From: Candidatus Dormiibacterota bacterium
GTDB taxonomy: Bacteria; Chloroflexota; Dormibacteria; Aeolococcales; Aeolococcaceae
Direction of reading: 5' to 3'
NCBI GenBank assembly: GCA_003153505.1
Contig: PLZA01000039.1
Span: 1-64,000 of the forward strand
Length of the DNA: 64,000 bases
Of this stretch, positions 33,883-43,036 are shown one piece after another; the first letter of the stretch is position 1; the number at the start of each line of letters is the position of its first letter. The position numbers and the translations under genes were made by a program. Under the pieces are notes generated by a model. That model was not told where the DNA came from. It saw only the letters and a list, made by a program, of their open reading frames with translations, and did no database searches.

Positions 33883-35278
33883 CCTGCCGCGCCACCCTGC
33901 GCTGCGCGACGCCGCGCCGGTGGTGTTCTGGCTCGACGACCCGGAGGCACCACCTCCGGCGCCCCGCCTCGATGGGCTCACCACCTGCGATCTCGCGATC
34001 GTCGGCGGCGGGTTCACCGGTTTGTGGTCAGCGCTCCTTGCCAAGGAACGGAACCCGGCGCTCGATGTCGTGGTCCTCGAAGCACGCCGCACCGCCGCCG
34101 CGGCGTCCGGCCGCAACGGCGGCTTCTGCGACGCGAGCCTGACTCACGGATTCGCCAATGGCGTCAGCAGGTTTCCCGGCGAGATCGACACCCTGGAACG
34201 GCTCGGGATCGAGAACCTCGATGCCATCGAGTCCACGGTGCGCGAGCGCGGCATCCAGTGCGGTTTCGAGCGAACCGGCATGCTCGACGTGGCGACGGAG
34301 TCATGGGAGCAGGCGGAGCTCGTCGAGGTGGCCGACGCGATGCGAGCTCACGGCTATCGCGTCGACGTGCTGGATGCGGAGGCGGTGCGCGCCCAGGTGG
34401 CTTCTCCGTCGTATCACGGCGGACTGTGGATCCACGACCGGACGGCGATCGTCAACCCGGCGAGGCTGGCCTGGGGCCTGCGCCGCGCCTGTCTCGAGGC
34501 AGGAGTCCGCATCTACGAGTACACCGCGGTCACCGGCCTCGCTCCGAGGAGCGAGCGGATCCGTTTGACGACGGCGTTCGGGAGCATCGAAGCACGGCGA
34601 GTGGCCCTGGCCACCAATGCCGACCGTGCACTGCTGGCGCGCCTGCGCCCCTTCATCCTCCCCGTGTATGACTATGTGCTCGTCACCGAGCCGCTCACCG
34701 CCGCGCAGCTCGCGTCGATCGGCTGGGCGAATCGCCAGGGAGTCGGCGACAGCGGAAATCAGTTCCACTACTACCGCCTCACTGCTGACTCGCGAATCCT
34801 CTGGGGCGGCTACGACGCCATCTACCACTTCGGCAATCGCGTCGATGCCGAGCTCGAGCAGCGCGCGGCAACGTTCGACAAGCTCGCCGGCCACTTCCTC
34901 GCGACATTCCCGCAGCTCTCCGGTGTGCGCTTCACGCATCGCTGGGGCGGGGCGATCGACACCTGCAGCCGCTTCTGCGCCTTCTGGGGCACCGGCTACG
35001 GCGGGCGCGTCGCCTACGCCCTGGGATACACGGGACTCGGCGTCGGCGCCTCCCGCTTCGGCGCTCAGGTCATGCTCGATCTGCTCGAGGGACGGCGAAC
35101 CGAGCGGACTGCGCTGCGCATGGTGCGGACGCGGCCGATCCCCTTCCCGCCGGAGCCGCTCCGCTACGGTGTCGTGCAGCTGACCCGCTGGTCGTTGGAT
35201 CGAGCGGACCGCCGCGAGGGGCGCCGCAATCTCTGGCTCAGGGCACTGGACGCAGTGGGGCTTGGGTTCGACTCCTGA
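33875..35278 (+). CDS. DAO-family FAD-dependent oxidoreductase (PuuB-like)
   Basis: 467-residue glycine-oxidase/gamma-glutamylputrescine-oxidase-type flavoprotein. The FAD-binding fold is LAIVGGGFTGLWSALLAK near residue 42, ending in VVVLEA; SGRNGGFCDASLTHG is the second conserved motif of this group. The C-terminal RWGGAIDTCSRFCAFWG and ALGYTGLGVGASRFGAQ complete the cofactor site. GTG 33875 overlaps the previous gene by 8 bp. The substrate could be a secondary amine or a gamma-glutamyl polyamine; no polyamine genes are nearby. Confidence 0.85.
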   Translation: MGDLPRHPALRDAAPVVFWLDDPEAPPPAPRLDGLTTCDLAIVGGGFTGLWSALLAKERNPALDVVVLEARRTAAAASGRNGGFCDASLTHGFANGVSRFPGEIDTLERLGIENLDAIESTVRERGIQCGFERTGMLDVATESWEQAELVEVADAMRAHGYRVDVLDAEAVRAQVASPSYHGGLWIHDRTAIVNPARLAWGLRRACLEAGVRIYEYTAVTGLAPRSERIRLTTAFGSIEARRVALATNADRALLARLRPFILPVYDYVLVTEPLTAAQLASIGWANRQGVGDSGNQFHYYRLTADSRILWGGYDAIYHFGNRVDAELEQRAATFDKLAGHFLATFPQLSGVRFTHRWGGAIDTCSRFCAFWGTGYGGRVAYALGYTGLGVGASRFGAQVMLDLLEGRRTERTALRMVRTRPIPFPPEPLRYGVVQLTRWSLDRADRREGRRNLWLRALDAVGLGFDS

Positions 35279-35315
35279 TCGGCTCGAAATGAGTCGGCAA
35301 AAGCTTCATGGCGTG

Positions 35316-35321
35316 TACTAT
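35316..35321 (+). promoter_or_regulatory. -10 element TACTAT before leader ORF
   Basis: TACTAT lies 7 nt ahead of the ATG at 35329, the same layout as at the leaderless genes of this window. Confidence 0.35.
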
Positions 35322-35328
35322 CCGGGGC

Positions 35329-35409
35329 ATGAAGGAACGCGGCGCAAACTCGATCCCACGGATGAGGTTCCCCACTCCCGCTGAATGCCCGGCCACCCCA
35401 CTGCGGTGA
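35329..35409 (+). CDS. 26-codon leader ORF upstream of MMPL transporter
   Basis: ATG 35329 (MKERGANSIPRM...) to TGA 35409, ending 4 nt before GTG 35414 of the MMPL gene, which itself has no ribosome binding site. The ORF follows a TACTAT hexamer by 7 nt. The arrangement suggests a leaderless upstream ORF whose termination delivers ribosomes to the transporter start. No known peptide similarity; composition is ordinary. Confidence 0.35.
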   Translation: MKERGANSIPRMRFPTPAECPATPLR

Positions 35410-35413
35410 CCGC

Positions 35414-37678
35414 GTGACCAGCCGGGTCTTCACCTCCATCGGGAACTTCTCGGTGCGCTTCCGCTGGCCGATCGTCATCGGATGGGTGCTGATCACCATC
35501 GTGTCCGTCAAGGCGTTCCCCGGCCTGTCCGATGTGGCCAAGGACTCGCAGAGCAGCTTCCTCCCGGCGAGCTCTCCGTCGGTTCAGGCCGAGAACCTGG
35601 CGCAGCCCTTTCAGGATTCGAAGCACGGCATCGCGACGCTGGTCGCCGCTCGCGAGAGCGGTGTGCTCACGGCTGCTGACATCCAGGAGATCAGCAGCAT
35701 CGAGACGAGAATCCGCGGGCTGTCCAACGTCCTGCGTGTCCAGGACTTCGGCCTTTCTCCGGACAAGCATGCAGAGCAAGCGCAGGTCGTGACCGGACTG
35801 CCGCCATTCAGCGCGGGAAGCGACGCGATAGCGCTCGTGGCGAAGATCCGTGGGACGTTCCCGAGCGATGCATCAGGACTGCAGTTCCACCTCACGGGGA
35901 CGATCCCGGGGTTCGTCGATCAGCAGAGCCAGTCGAAGAGCTCGCAGGGTGATGTGCAGCGGTTCTCACTCCTGTTCATCATCGTGCTGCTCCTCATTGC
36001 GTTCCGCGCCTTGCTCGCGCCGCTCATCACGCTGCTGCCGGCAGCCCTGGTGCTTGCCCTGGCGAGCCCGGTCATCGCCGGCGCAACCCATCTCGGCGTG
36101 CAGGTGTCGGCGATCACGCAGTTCATCCTCATCGTCCTCGTGCTCGGTGCTGGAACCGACTACGGCCTGTTCCTTGTCTTCCGAATGCGCGAGGAGTTGC
36201 GTCGGGGCCTCGAACCGAAGGATGCCGTGCGCCGCGCTGTGGCGACGGTCGGCGAATCGATCACATTCAGTGCGCTCATCGTGATGGCCGCGCTGATGTC
36301 GCTGATCATCGCGCAGTTCGATTTCTATCAGGCGCTGGGGCCCGCACTCGCGATCGGCATCGCGCTCATGCTGATGGCTGGGTTGACGCTGCTTCCCGCG
36401 CTGCTCGCCATCTTCGGACGCGCGGTGTTCTGGCCGTCACGCGCTCGGCTCGACGAGAACCCTCGTGCCAACGTCTACGGGCGGATCGCCGCGGTGGTGG
36501 TTCGCCGTCCGATGCCGGTCGCCATTGTCGGCTCGCTCATCTTCGGCGCGATCGCCTTCGGACAGCTCGGCACGACGACCGCCGGCTTCGCCGATACCTC
36601 GGCTCCGTCCGGCACCGACTCCGCTGCCGGGGACACGCTGGTCTCGGAGCACTACGGCAGCGCGAACCTCAACGCGACTGAATTCCTGTTCAAGTTCGCG
36701 ACGCCCATCTGGTCGCACGCTGACGACCTGCAGACCATTCAGACGCGGCTGCAGTCGGATGGTGGCTTCGCCACCGTTGCGGGACCGCTTGCGTTCTCCG
36801 GCCAGGCGCTGACACCGGCGCAGCTCGTCGCGATCCACGCCGGCGGCAACGCGCTCGCGGCCGAGGCGCTCGCGCGCTACGTCAGCCCCGATGGACGCAC
36901 CGTCCAGTACATCGGCGTCGAGCCGGGCGCTGCAGCGCTCCCGATCCGCGACGTGCCCGCCACACGGGCCCTCGCCAACAGTGCCGGAGCCGCTGTCAAC
37001 GCTGCGGCACAGGGCGTGTTCGGCATCCAGCCGTTCGCCTATGACGTCGACCAGCTGTCGTCGTCGGACCTCTGGCACATCATCCCCGTGGTTGCCGTGC
37101 TCATCGCCATCCTGCTGGCGATTGTCATGCGCAGCCTGGTGGCACCGCTGTACCTGGTGACGAGCGTGCTGCTGTCGTACCTCGCCGCCCTGGGGTTGAC
37201 CGCGTTGATCTTCGTGCACTTCGGCGGTCAGAGCGGCATCAACTTCGTGCTCCCGTTCCTGATGTTCGTCTTCCTCATGGCACTCGGTTCCGACTACAAC
37301 GTGCTCGTGATGACGCGCATCCGGGAGGAGTCGCATCAGCTCTCCACCCGCGAAGCGGTGCGAAAGGCGATCGGCGCCACGGGCACAACGGTCACCACGG
37401 CGGGACTCATCCTCGGCGGGACCTTCGCCGTCCTTGCTTTCGCGGGGGGCGGTGCTTCGGGTGGCTCGCAGATTCAGCAGATCGGCTACGGCGTCGCCTT
37501 TGGTGTCGTCATGGACACCTTCGTGGTGCGCACCATCCTCGTTCCCGCGATCGTGGTGCTCCTCGGACGCAGGAACTGGTGGCCATCCGGGTTGTGGCGT
37601 GAGGGCGAGCCGGCTGTCGCGGGCGCCGTGAGTCCGCCGTTACCGGCACCGCCGTTGCAGACTACGGCACCGCGCTGA
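35414..37678 (+). CDS. MMPL-family RND-type transporter
   Basis: 754-residue MmpL/YdfJ-like exporter. Two repeats each have one TM helix, a large extracytoplasmic loop and five TM helices. TM4-type motifs GAGTDYGLFLVFRMREE (first half) and ALGSDYNVLVMTRIREE (second half) contain the conserved Asp-Tyr pair used for proton coupling. The N-terminus FRWPIVIGWVLITIVSVKAF is typical. Substrates of such proteins are lipids or hydrophobic drugs. GTG 35414 is chosen; translation is probably coupled to the 26-codon leader ORF. Confidence 0.93.
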   Translation: MTSRVFTSIGNFSVRFRWPIVIGWVLITIVSVKAFPGLSDVAKDSQSSFLPASSPSVQAENLAQPFQDSKHGIATLVAARESGVLTAADIQEISSIETRIRGLSNVLRVQDFGLSPDKHAEQAQVVTGLPPFSAGSDAIALVAKIRGTFPSDASGLQFHLTGTIPGFVDQQSQSKSSQGDVQRFSLLFIIVLLLIAFRALLAPLITLLPAALVLALASPVIAGATHLGVQVSAITQFILIVLVLGAGTDYGLFLVFRMREELRRGLEPKDAVRRAVATVGESITFSALIVMAALMSLIIAQFDFYQALGPALAIGIALMLMAGLTLLPALLAIFGRAVFWPSRARLDENPRANVYGRIAAVVVRRPMPVAIVGSLIFGAIAFGQLGTTTAGFADTSAPSGTDSAAGDTLVSEHYGSANLNATEFLFKFATPIWSHADDLQTIQTRLQSDGGFATVAGPLAFSGQALTPAQLVAIHAGGNALAAEALARYVSPDGRTVQYIGVEPGAAALPIRDVPATRALANSAGAAVNAAAQGVFGIQPFAYDVDQLSSSDLWHIIPVVAVLIAILLAIVMRSLVAPLYLVTSVLLSYLAALGLTALIFVHFGGQSGINFVLPFLMFVFLMALGSDYNVLVMTRIREESHQLSTREAVRKAIGATGTTVTTAGLILGGTFAVLAFAGGGASGGSQIQQIGYGVAFGVVMDTFVVRTILVPAIVVLLGRRNWWPSGLWREGEPAVAGAVSPPLPAPPLQTTAPR

Positions 37679-37694
37679 CGGACAGCCGGCTCCA

Positions 37695-38477
37695 CTACAC
37701 CTGATCCGGCGGCGCACTCTCACGGGTGGCCGCGAGCGTGGCGACGGCGATGATGATCAACACCGTCATGCCGATGCTGACGCTGCCCGATCCCCAGTTC
37801 AAACCGCCGCGTGCGTGTGACACGCCGAGCCAGTCCGCGTAGGAGGCGCCGAGCGGCCTGGTGACGATGTATGCGAACCAGAAGGCGAAGACGGCGTTGA
37901 GCCCGAACCCGCGATGTGCGACGGCTGGAATTGCGATCAGGACGGTGAAGACGATGCCGGAGACGAAGTACCCAAGGTGGAACGTGGTCGCGGTCATGTC
38001 GCCGGCCGCCGTGCCGAGTGCGAACGTCGCCATGACCGTCAGCCAGTAGAAGGCCTCGCGCCGTCTGGTGTTGATGGTGTGGATGGAGAGCGTGTGCTCA
38101 GTTGAGTACCAGATCGCGAACACCGCGGCGAGCACCACCGCGAAGAAGATGGTCGAGACGAGATACGGGACACCCAGCTTGATGTGCAGGACGTCGGCCG
38201 CCATGGTGCCGAACAGCGCGACCATGACCACGGCCAGCCAGTAGATCCACGGCCGGTATCGCGGCGCTGCAAACTGCAGCGCGAGCGAGATCACCAGGCC
38301 AACGAACCCAAAGGCGACGGCGACCACGGGGTCGAGTTGATGGACGAGCGTGTCGGAGGTCGCCTCGCCCATGCCGGTGGTCAGAACCTTGGTCACCCAG
38401 AATCCGACGGTGACCTCCGGCACTTTGCGGAGCAGCAGGGGGCGGACGTCGCCAGGGGACAATCGGCGAAGATCCAC
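37695..38477 (-). CDS. COG4705-type membrane protein (unknown function)
   Basis: 260 residues, about eight TM helices arranged as two similar halves. KVPEVTVGFWVTKVLTTGMGEATSD at the N-terminus (residues 18-42) matches the COG4705 predicted membrane-anchored protein signature, and TVMATFALGTAAGDMTATTF in the second half echoes it. The GTG start is only 4 bp from the divergent ATPase gene start (38482), so the two genes share a very short promoter region. Function unknown. Confidence 0.8.
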   Translation of the reverse strand: MDLRRLSPGDVRPLLLRKVPEVTVGFWVTKVLTTGMGEATSDTLVHQLDPVVAVAFGFVGLVISLALQFAAPRYRPWIYWLAVVMVALFGTMAADVLHIKLGVPYLVSTIFFAVVLAAVFAIWYSTEHTLSIHTINTRRREAFYWLTVMATFALGTAAGDMTATTFHLGYFVSGIVFTVLIAIPAVAHRGFGLNAVFAFWFAYIVTRPLGASYADWLGVSHARGGLNWGSGSVSIGMTVLIIIAVATLAATRESAPPDQV

Positions 38478-38481
38478 GACG

Positions 38482-39384
38482 ATGCTGGAGCTTAGTCATC
38501 TGACCAAGCGCTACGGCGCTCTCGAGGCGCTCCACGATCTCAGCTTCACTGTCAGGCCGGGCGAGATCTTCGGGTTCGTCGGCGCAAATGGCGCCGGCAA
38601 GACCACCACGATGCGAGTGGTGCTCGGTGTCCTCGAGGCCGATGCGGGGAGCGTTATCTGGGACGGGTCGCCGATCACCTTTGCGGTCAGACGGCGCATC
38701 GGCTACATCCCCGAGGATCGCGGGCTCTATCCGAAGATGTCGGTGATCGCCCAGCTCGAGTACTTCGCGCAGCTGCACGGGGTCCGCCGGAAAGCCGCAC
38801 ACGCGGCGTCGATCGCATTGCTCGAGCGGCTCGGCCTCGCAGATCGCGCCAAGGGCCAGCTCCAGAGCCTCAGCCACGGCAACCAGCAACGCGTGCAGCT
38901 TGCGGCTGCCCTGGTGTTCTCACCAGAGCTGCTCGTCCTCGACGAGCCCTTCGCGGGTCTCGACCCCGTCGCCGTCGACGCGATGACCGAGGTCCTGCAT
39001 GCCGAGGCCGACGCGGGGAAACCCGTCGTGCTCTCGAGCCATCAACTCGATATCGTCGAGCGAATCTGTGATCGCGTGGGGATCATCAACCATGGACAGA
39101 TGGTCGCGTGCGGCACCGTCGACGAGCTGACCGAGCGCGGGCCGGTGCGCTTCTGGGTGGACGTCCCCGGCGCAGGCGCCGGCTGGTATGACGGCATCCC
39201 CGGGGTGACGCTGGCACAGCAGGAGGGAGAGCGCTGGCTGCTCCAACTCGACGACGAAGCCGGTGAGCAGGCGGTGCTGCGTGCGGCGCTGGCGGCCGGC
39301 CCAGTGCACGAGTTCCGCCGCGATCGACCGACGTTGACACAGCTGTTCCGCAACGTGATGAGTGGGACGCCCGTCGATGAATAG
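38482..39384 (+). CDS. ABC transporter ATP-binding protein, NatA-like
   Basis: 300-residue ATPase of a sodium/drug-export type ABC system. Walker A GANGAGKTTT, IGYIPEDRGLYPKMSV as the Q-loop region, signature LSHGNQQR, Walker B VLDEPFAGLDP and switch SSHQLD. The phrase PEDRGLYPKM is typical for NatA/YhaQ. The C-terminal extension is 80 residues. ATG 38482; the stop overlaps the permease start. Substrate unknown. Confidence 0.92.
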   Translation: MLELSHLTKRYGALEALHDLSFTVRPGEIFGFVGANGAGKTTTMRVVLGVLEADAGSVIWDGSPITFAVRRRIGYIPEDRGLYPKMSVIAQLEYFAQLHGVRRKAAHAASIALLERLGLADRAKGQLQSLSHGNQQRVQLAAALVFSPELLVLDEPFAGLDPVAVDAMTEVLHAEADAGKPVVLSSHQLDIVERICDRVGIINHGQMVACGTVDELTERGPVRFWVDVPGAGAGWYDGIPGVTLAQQEGERWLLQLDDEAGEQAVLRAALAAGPVHEFRRDRPTLTQLFRNVMSGTPVDE

Positions 39385-40582
39385 TCAAAGGTTGATCGGG
39401 GTGATCGCGACACGCGAATTCATGGCACGCATTCGAAGTCGGACTTTCGGCATCACCACGGCGCTGACCGTCATCGCGATCGGCGCGTACATCCTGCTGC
39501 AGGCATATGTGTTCAACAAATCGACCACATCGCTCGACGTCGGGTTCACCAGTGAAGCGCAGGCGATCTCGGCGCCGGTGCGCGCGGAGGCGGCAAGCTT
39601 CGGCGTCACGATCACAGTCCATCCCTCCGCGTCGGCTGCGGCCGGAAAAGCCGATGTTCGGAGCGGCACGCTTGATGCGCTGGTCAGCGGATCCGGGGCC
39701 GGTACCACCGTGACTGTTCAGTCGACAGTCGATCCGACAATGCAGACGGTGCTCAACGACGTCGCGCGCGAGCAGGTGCTGACTGAGTACCTGACAGCGC
39801 ACCATCTTCCCCCGAGCGACGTCGAAGGGCAGCTCGCTTTCTCGGTGAGCGTCGATGCGCTCACACCCATCAACGCCGCGCGAGTGCAGCAGATCGTCAT
39901 CGGCCTGCTCGTGGCCGGGACACTCTATGTCAGCCTGGTGATCTACGGCCAGATCGTCGCCGCCGGCGTGGTCGAGGAGAAGTCGAATCGCATCGTCGAG
40001 ATCCTGCTCACGGCGGTGCGCCCATGGCAGCTCATGATCGGCAAGATCACCGGCATCGGCCTGGTTGCGGTCGTGCAGATCGCAATCATCGCCGGCGTCG
40101 CCCTCGTGCTCGCGAGTGCGACCAAGCTCGTGTCGATACCGACGCTCGGTGTCGACGTGGTCATCAGCGGCATCGTGTGGTTCGTTCTCGGCTACCTGAT
40201 GTATGCGCTCCTGTTTGCTGGTGCGGGCTCGATGGTGTCGCGCCAGGAGGACGTTGCCAGCGTGTCGATGCCGGTCATCCTCATCCCCGTCGCAGCGTGG
40301 ATCCTCGCGCTCACCGTCGCGGCCCCCGATCCCGGAAGCACCGCGACAACCATCCTCTCGCTGATCCCGCTGCTCTCGCCGGTGATCATGCCGGTGCGCA
40401 TCGCGGCGGGCGTGGTTCCGTTCTGGCAGGTGCTGGCGAGCGTGATCCTCGTGATCGCGACCATCTATATCCTCGCGGCGATCGCGGGGCGCATCTATCG
40501 CAACTCGGTGCTCCGAGTCGGCGGCCGCGTCAAGCTGAGCGACGCCCTGGGCCTGGCTCCGTCAGGAAAGCCGGTCGTCTGA
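39377..40582 (+). CDS. ABC-2 permease, NatB/YhaP-like
   Basis: 401 residues: one N-terminal TM helix, an extracytoplasmic domain of about 150 residues, then five or six TM helices. Conserved loop GVVEEKSNRIVEILLTAVRPWQLMIGKI identifies the NatB/ABC-2_membrane_3 group (written here in two parts: GVVEEKSNRIVEILL and PWQLMIGKI). ATG 39377 lies within the ATPase stop region (8-bp overlap). The C-terminal 21 bp overlap the convergent GGDEF gene. Confidence 0.9.
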   Translation: MNSQRLIGVIATREFMARIRSRTFGITTALTVIAIGAYILLQAYVFNKSTTSLDVGFTSEAQAISAPVRAEAASFGVTITVHPSASAAAGKADVRSGTLDALVSGSGAGTTVTVQSTVDPTMQTVLNDVAREQVLTEYLTAHHLPPSDVEGQLAFSVSVDALTPINAARVQQIVIGLLVAGTLYVSLVIYGQIVAAGVVEEKSNRIVEILLTAVRPWQLMIGKITGIGLVAVVQIAIIAGVALVLASATKLVSIPTLGVDVVISGIVWFVLGYLMYALLFAGAGSMVSRQEDVASVSMPVILIPVAAWILALTVAAPDPGSTATTILSLIPLLSPVIMPVRIAAGVVPFWQVLASVILVIATIYILAAIAGRIYRNSVLRVGGRVKLSDALGLAPSGKPVV

Positions 40583-42412
40583 CGGGTCGTCACCAGAGAG
40601 CTCGCGGAGCGAGATGGGAGCAACCGCGATCCGATCCCTGCCGTCGCGCTTGGCCTGATACATGGCGAGATCGGCTGCCGTGACGACATCGTCCAGTTCC
40701 TCCCCGTGATCGGGAAACACGGCGACACCGATCGACGCTGTCACCTGCTCGATCGCAGGCGTCGGTGCGCGCAGTTCCGCGATGGCCGTCTGCAGGGCCT
40801 GCGCCACCCGCATCGCGCCCTCGACCGTCGAGTTGGTCAGCACGATGAGGAACTCCTCGCCGCCGTAGCGCACCGCATAGTCGCTGTCGCGAACGACGCG
40901 CCGAATCGCGCGCGCGACCGCACGCAACACCGAGTCGCCGGCAGCATGACCCGCGGTGTCGTTGACCCGCTTGAAATAGTCGAGATCAAGGAGGAGGATG
41001 CCGACACCCGTGCCGGTGCGAAGGCTTTGTGACATGACCCTCGGGCCCATGTCCCGCCACCAGCGGATGTTGAACAGGCCGGTGAGCGCATCGGTGAGTG
41101 CGCGTCGCTCCAGCTCGCCGTACATCTGAGCGTTGCTCCAGGCCGCTGCGGTGATGAAGCCGAGCAACGCGCAACGCTCCAGATCCTCTTCGGTGAACGC
41201 GTCCAGCCCGTCGCGCCAGACGTCGAGGATCCCAAGACGCTGGTCCCCCGCGATCAGCGGGATTGCCAGCAGCGACTCGGGCTCACGCGCAGTGCCAGGG
41301 ATGGTGGATGCGGCCGGATGCGAGTCCGTGTCAGCGCACCGGTACGGCTGACCCCGTCCAAACGCCCACCCGGTGATGCCCTCGTTCAGGGAAACCTCCA
41401 TCTCGTTGAACCCCTCGATCCCCCGGCCGGCAAGGACCCTCGGCCGGAAGCGATGGCGCTCCCAGTCCGCCTCGAAGATCGCGAGGCGGTCCGCCGTCAC
41501 CACCTCGGCGACCCGCTCGGCGGCAATCTCAAGAATCCGCTCCGGGTCGTGTTCCGCCTGCAGCGTGCGCGCGGCGTCCACCAGGAAACGGGCGAAGCTG
41601 CGATCGTCGAGCGGGCCGCCGGTACGGGGCAGCGATGTCATCCCGATCGGCGCGCTCAGGGTGTCGCCGCGCTCGCGGAACACCCGCACCTCGCGACGCT
41701 GGAACCATGCAACGGGGACGACCTCATCCATCGGTTCGGCGAGCTCTGCATCCACCACCAGCGGATGCGCGAGGTGCGGGCCGACGCCGTACTGGACGCC
41801 CAACTCCGCAACCGCCGCCGCCGTCGCCTTGGTGTCGATGCCGCGCGCGACGATGCGACCGCCGAGCCGAGCCACGTACACCACGGCCGCCGCCAGACCC
41901 GCCATCGCGACCTCGTTGTCATGCAGCCGGGCCGGCACAGACTGATCGAGAAACACGAAGTCGGGGCGGAGATCCGCAATCAACCGACGCTCGAGCGTGG
42001 GCGAGAGCACCCCGTCGACCGCAAGCAGGAACCCGAGCTCGCGAAGTTCCTGGAGCCGTCGGATACCGCAGTCGTCGAGATCGGTCTCGGTCTGGACGAC
42101 CCATGCGAGCTCGCCAGGATTCACGCCATGTCGCTGCGCCAGGGCCGCGAGACCGAAATCGTCCGCCGTCAGAACGTCTCGATGGAGGGGCACGAGCAGG
42201 ACCGCCGGACCGGTGTGCTGGGCCAGGGCCAGCGCTGCGGTGATGACCGCCCGTGGCGAGGCCTCCGCAGGGCGCGGCTGCGCCTCATACCCCAGATCGA
42301 CACGATCGATGAGGTCGATCACCGGTTGGAGTGCGACTCCCCGCCGAACCGTTCTCACGGCACGGTTGGCCGAAGCGCTCGTCATGACTGCGGATTTCAA
42401 GCTGTCCCCCAC
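40562..42412 (-). CDS. EAL(degenerate)-GAF-GGDEF protein, probable diguanylate cyclase
   Basis: 616 residues from GTG 42412 (the frame is open to a TTG at 42478; ATG 42385 is also possible). N-terminal EAL-fold domain (about 20-230) has lost most phosphodiesterase residues: the DD pair reads VDG, the catalytic Lys of the KID motif is Leu/Phe (FVFLD), and the late Glu is Asp (RGID). A GAF domain follows (about 275-430, EGITGWAFGRGQPYRC). The GGDEF domain is intact: LDLDYFKRVNDTAGH and YGGEEFLIVL. So it should make c-di-GMP under GAF control, with the EAL part perhaps sensory. Divergent paralogue at 43037. Confidence 0.88.
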   Translation of the reverse strand: MGDSLKSAVMTSASANRAVRTVRRGVALQPVIDLIDRVDLGYEAQPRPAEASPRAVITAALALAQHTGPAVLLVPLHRDVLTADDFGLAALAQRHGVNPGELAWVVQTETDLDDCGIRRLQELRELGFLLAVDGVLSPTLERRLIADLRPDFVFLDQSVPARLHDNEVAMAGLAAAVVYVARLGGRIVARGIDTKATAAAVAELGVQYGVGPHLAHPLVVDAELAEPMDEVVPVAWFQRREVRVFRERGDTLSAPIGMTSLPRTGGPLDDRSFARFLVDAARTLQAEHDPERILEIAAERVAEVVTADRLAIFEADWERHRFRPRVLAGRGIEGFNEMEVSLNEGITGWAFGRGQPYRCADTDSHPAASTIPGTAREPESLLAIPLIAGDQRLGILDVWRDGLDAFTEEDLERCALLGFITAAAWSNAQMYGELERRALTDALTGLFNIRWWRDMGPRVMSQSLRTGTGVGILLLDLDYFKRVNDTAGHAAGDSVLRAVARAIRRVVRDSDYAVRYGGEEFLIVLTNSTVEGAMRVAQALQTAIAELRAPTPAIEQVTASIGVAVFPDHGEELDDVVTAADLAMYQAKRDGRDRIAVAPISLRELSGDDPSDDRLS

Positions 42413-42675
42413 ATTGGTTCCCTGTTCGGCACCGTTCCCCCGTGTCCACGTCACACCTTCGCACCGAGCGTCCGACAAATCTGTTCGCCCGGTTGTCGAT
42501 GCGGCGTGCCTCTCGTGACCATCCTGCGCAGGACAGCCCTCACGTCACCCCATGACTCCCATCCAACGGAGGAGCGGGACGCCGCCGTCCATCGTGACGG
42601 CGGCGTCCCCGACTCACTCCGATCTCACCCGGGGCGCTCGCGGTTCAGCGGCGCACCCCCTCGTACGAATTCGGT

Positions 42676-42813
42676 CTAGAAGTGCACGTGCGCCTGTGGC
42701 TGTGGCGTTCCATCGAACGTCGACGCCGATGCAGCAACGGTCGCGGTCCCCAACGAGAGACTCGCGACGACCATGACAATCCCCAGCCTGATCCAGCGGC
42801 TCAGCCTACCCAT
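42676..42813 (-). CDS. Small secreted peptide precursor (45 aa)
   Basis: ATG 42813 has a strong ribosome site GGAGG 7 nt upstream. The product is almost entirely a signal peptide (MGRLSRWIRLGIVMVVASLS, then LGTATVAASA) followed by a short tail STFDGTPQPQAHVHF after an AxA-like cleavage site. The predicted mature peptide is only about 15 residues and carries two histidines. It sits between two divergent c-di-GMP genes. I know no family for it. A perfect palindrome GTCTTAAGAC (42858-42867) lies in its upstream region. Confidence 0.65.
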   Translation of the reverse strand: MGRLSRWIRLGIVMVVASLSLGTATVAASASTFDGTPQPQAHVHF

Positions 42814-42857
42814 GACATTTCCTCCTCGGACGGTGCCCCTTTGACGGTAGGAAGATT

Positions 42858-42867
42858 GTCTTAAGAC
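42858..42867. promoter_or_regulatory. Palindrome GTCTTAAGAC upstream of secreted peptide gene
   Basis: A perfect 10-bp palindrome about 45 bp before the peptide ATG (minus strand), in the region where a promoter or operator would lie. Short palindromes occur by chance, so this is weak. Confidence 0.25.
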
Positions 42868-43036
42868 CACTGCGAAGAACCGCCATCCCAAGCAGTGACG
42901 GGGTAGTAACACGGGGCGTCGCAATGGCTGCCTGGGTTCGCACATCGAGCGATCCCACAACTCGGACGCCCATTGATGGCGCCCTGCGACAACCTTGTCA
43001 TCGGCACTGCGGCGGTCGCATCCGATCCTGCGACGA

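Noticed and set aside
32290-34116. 608-codon minus-strand open frame
   Set aside because: Complement of the membrane protein and the start of the DAO gene; composition (Arg/Glu/His-rich) is typical of shadows in high-GC DNA.
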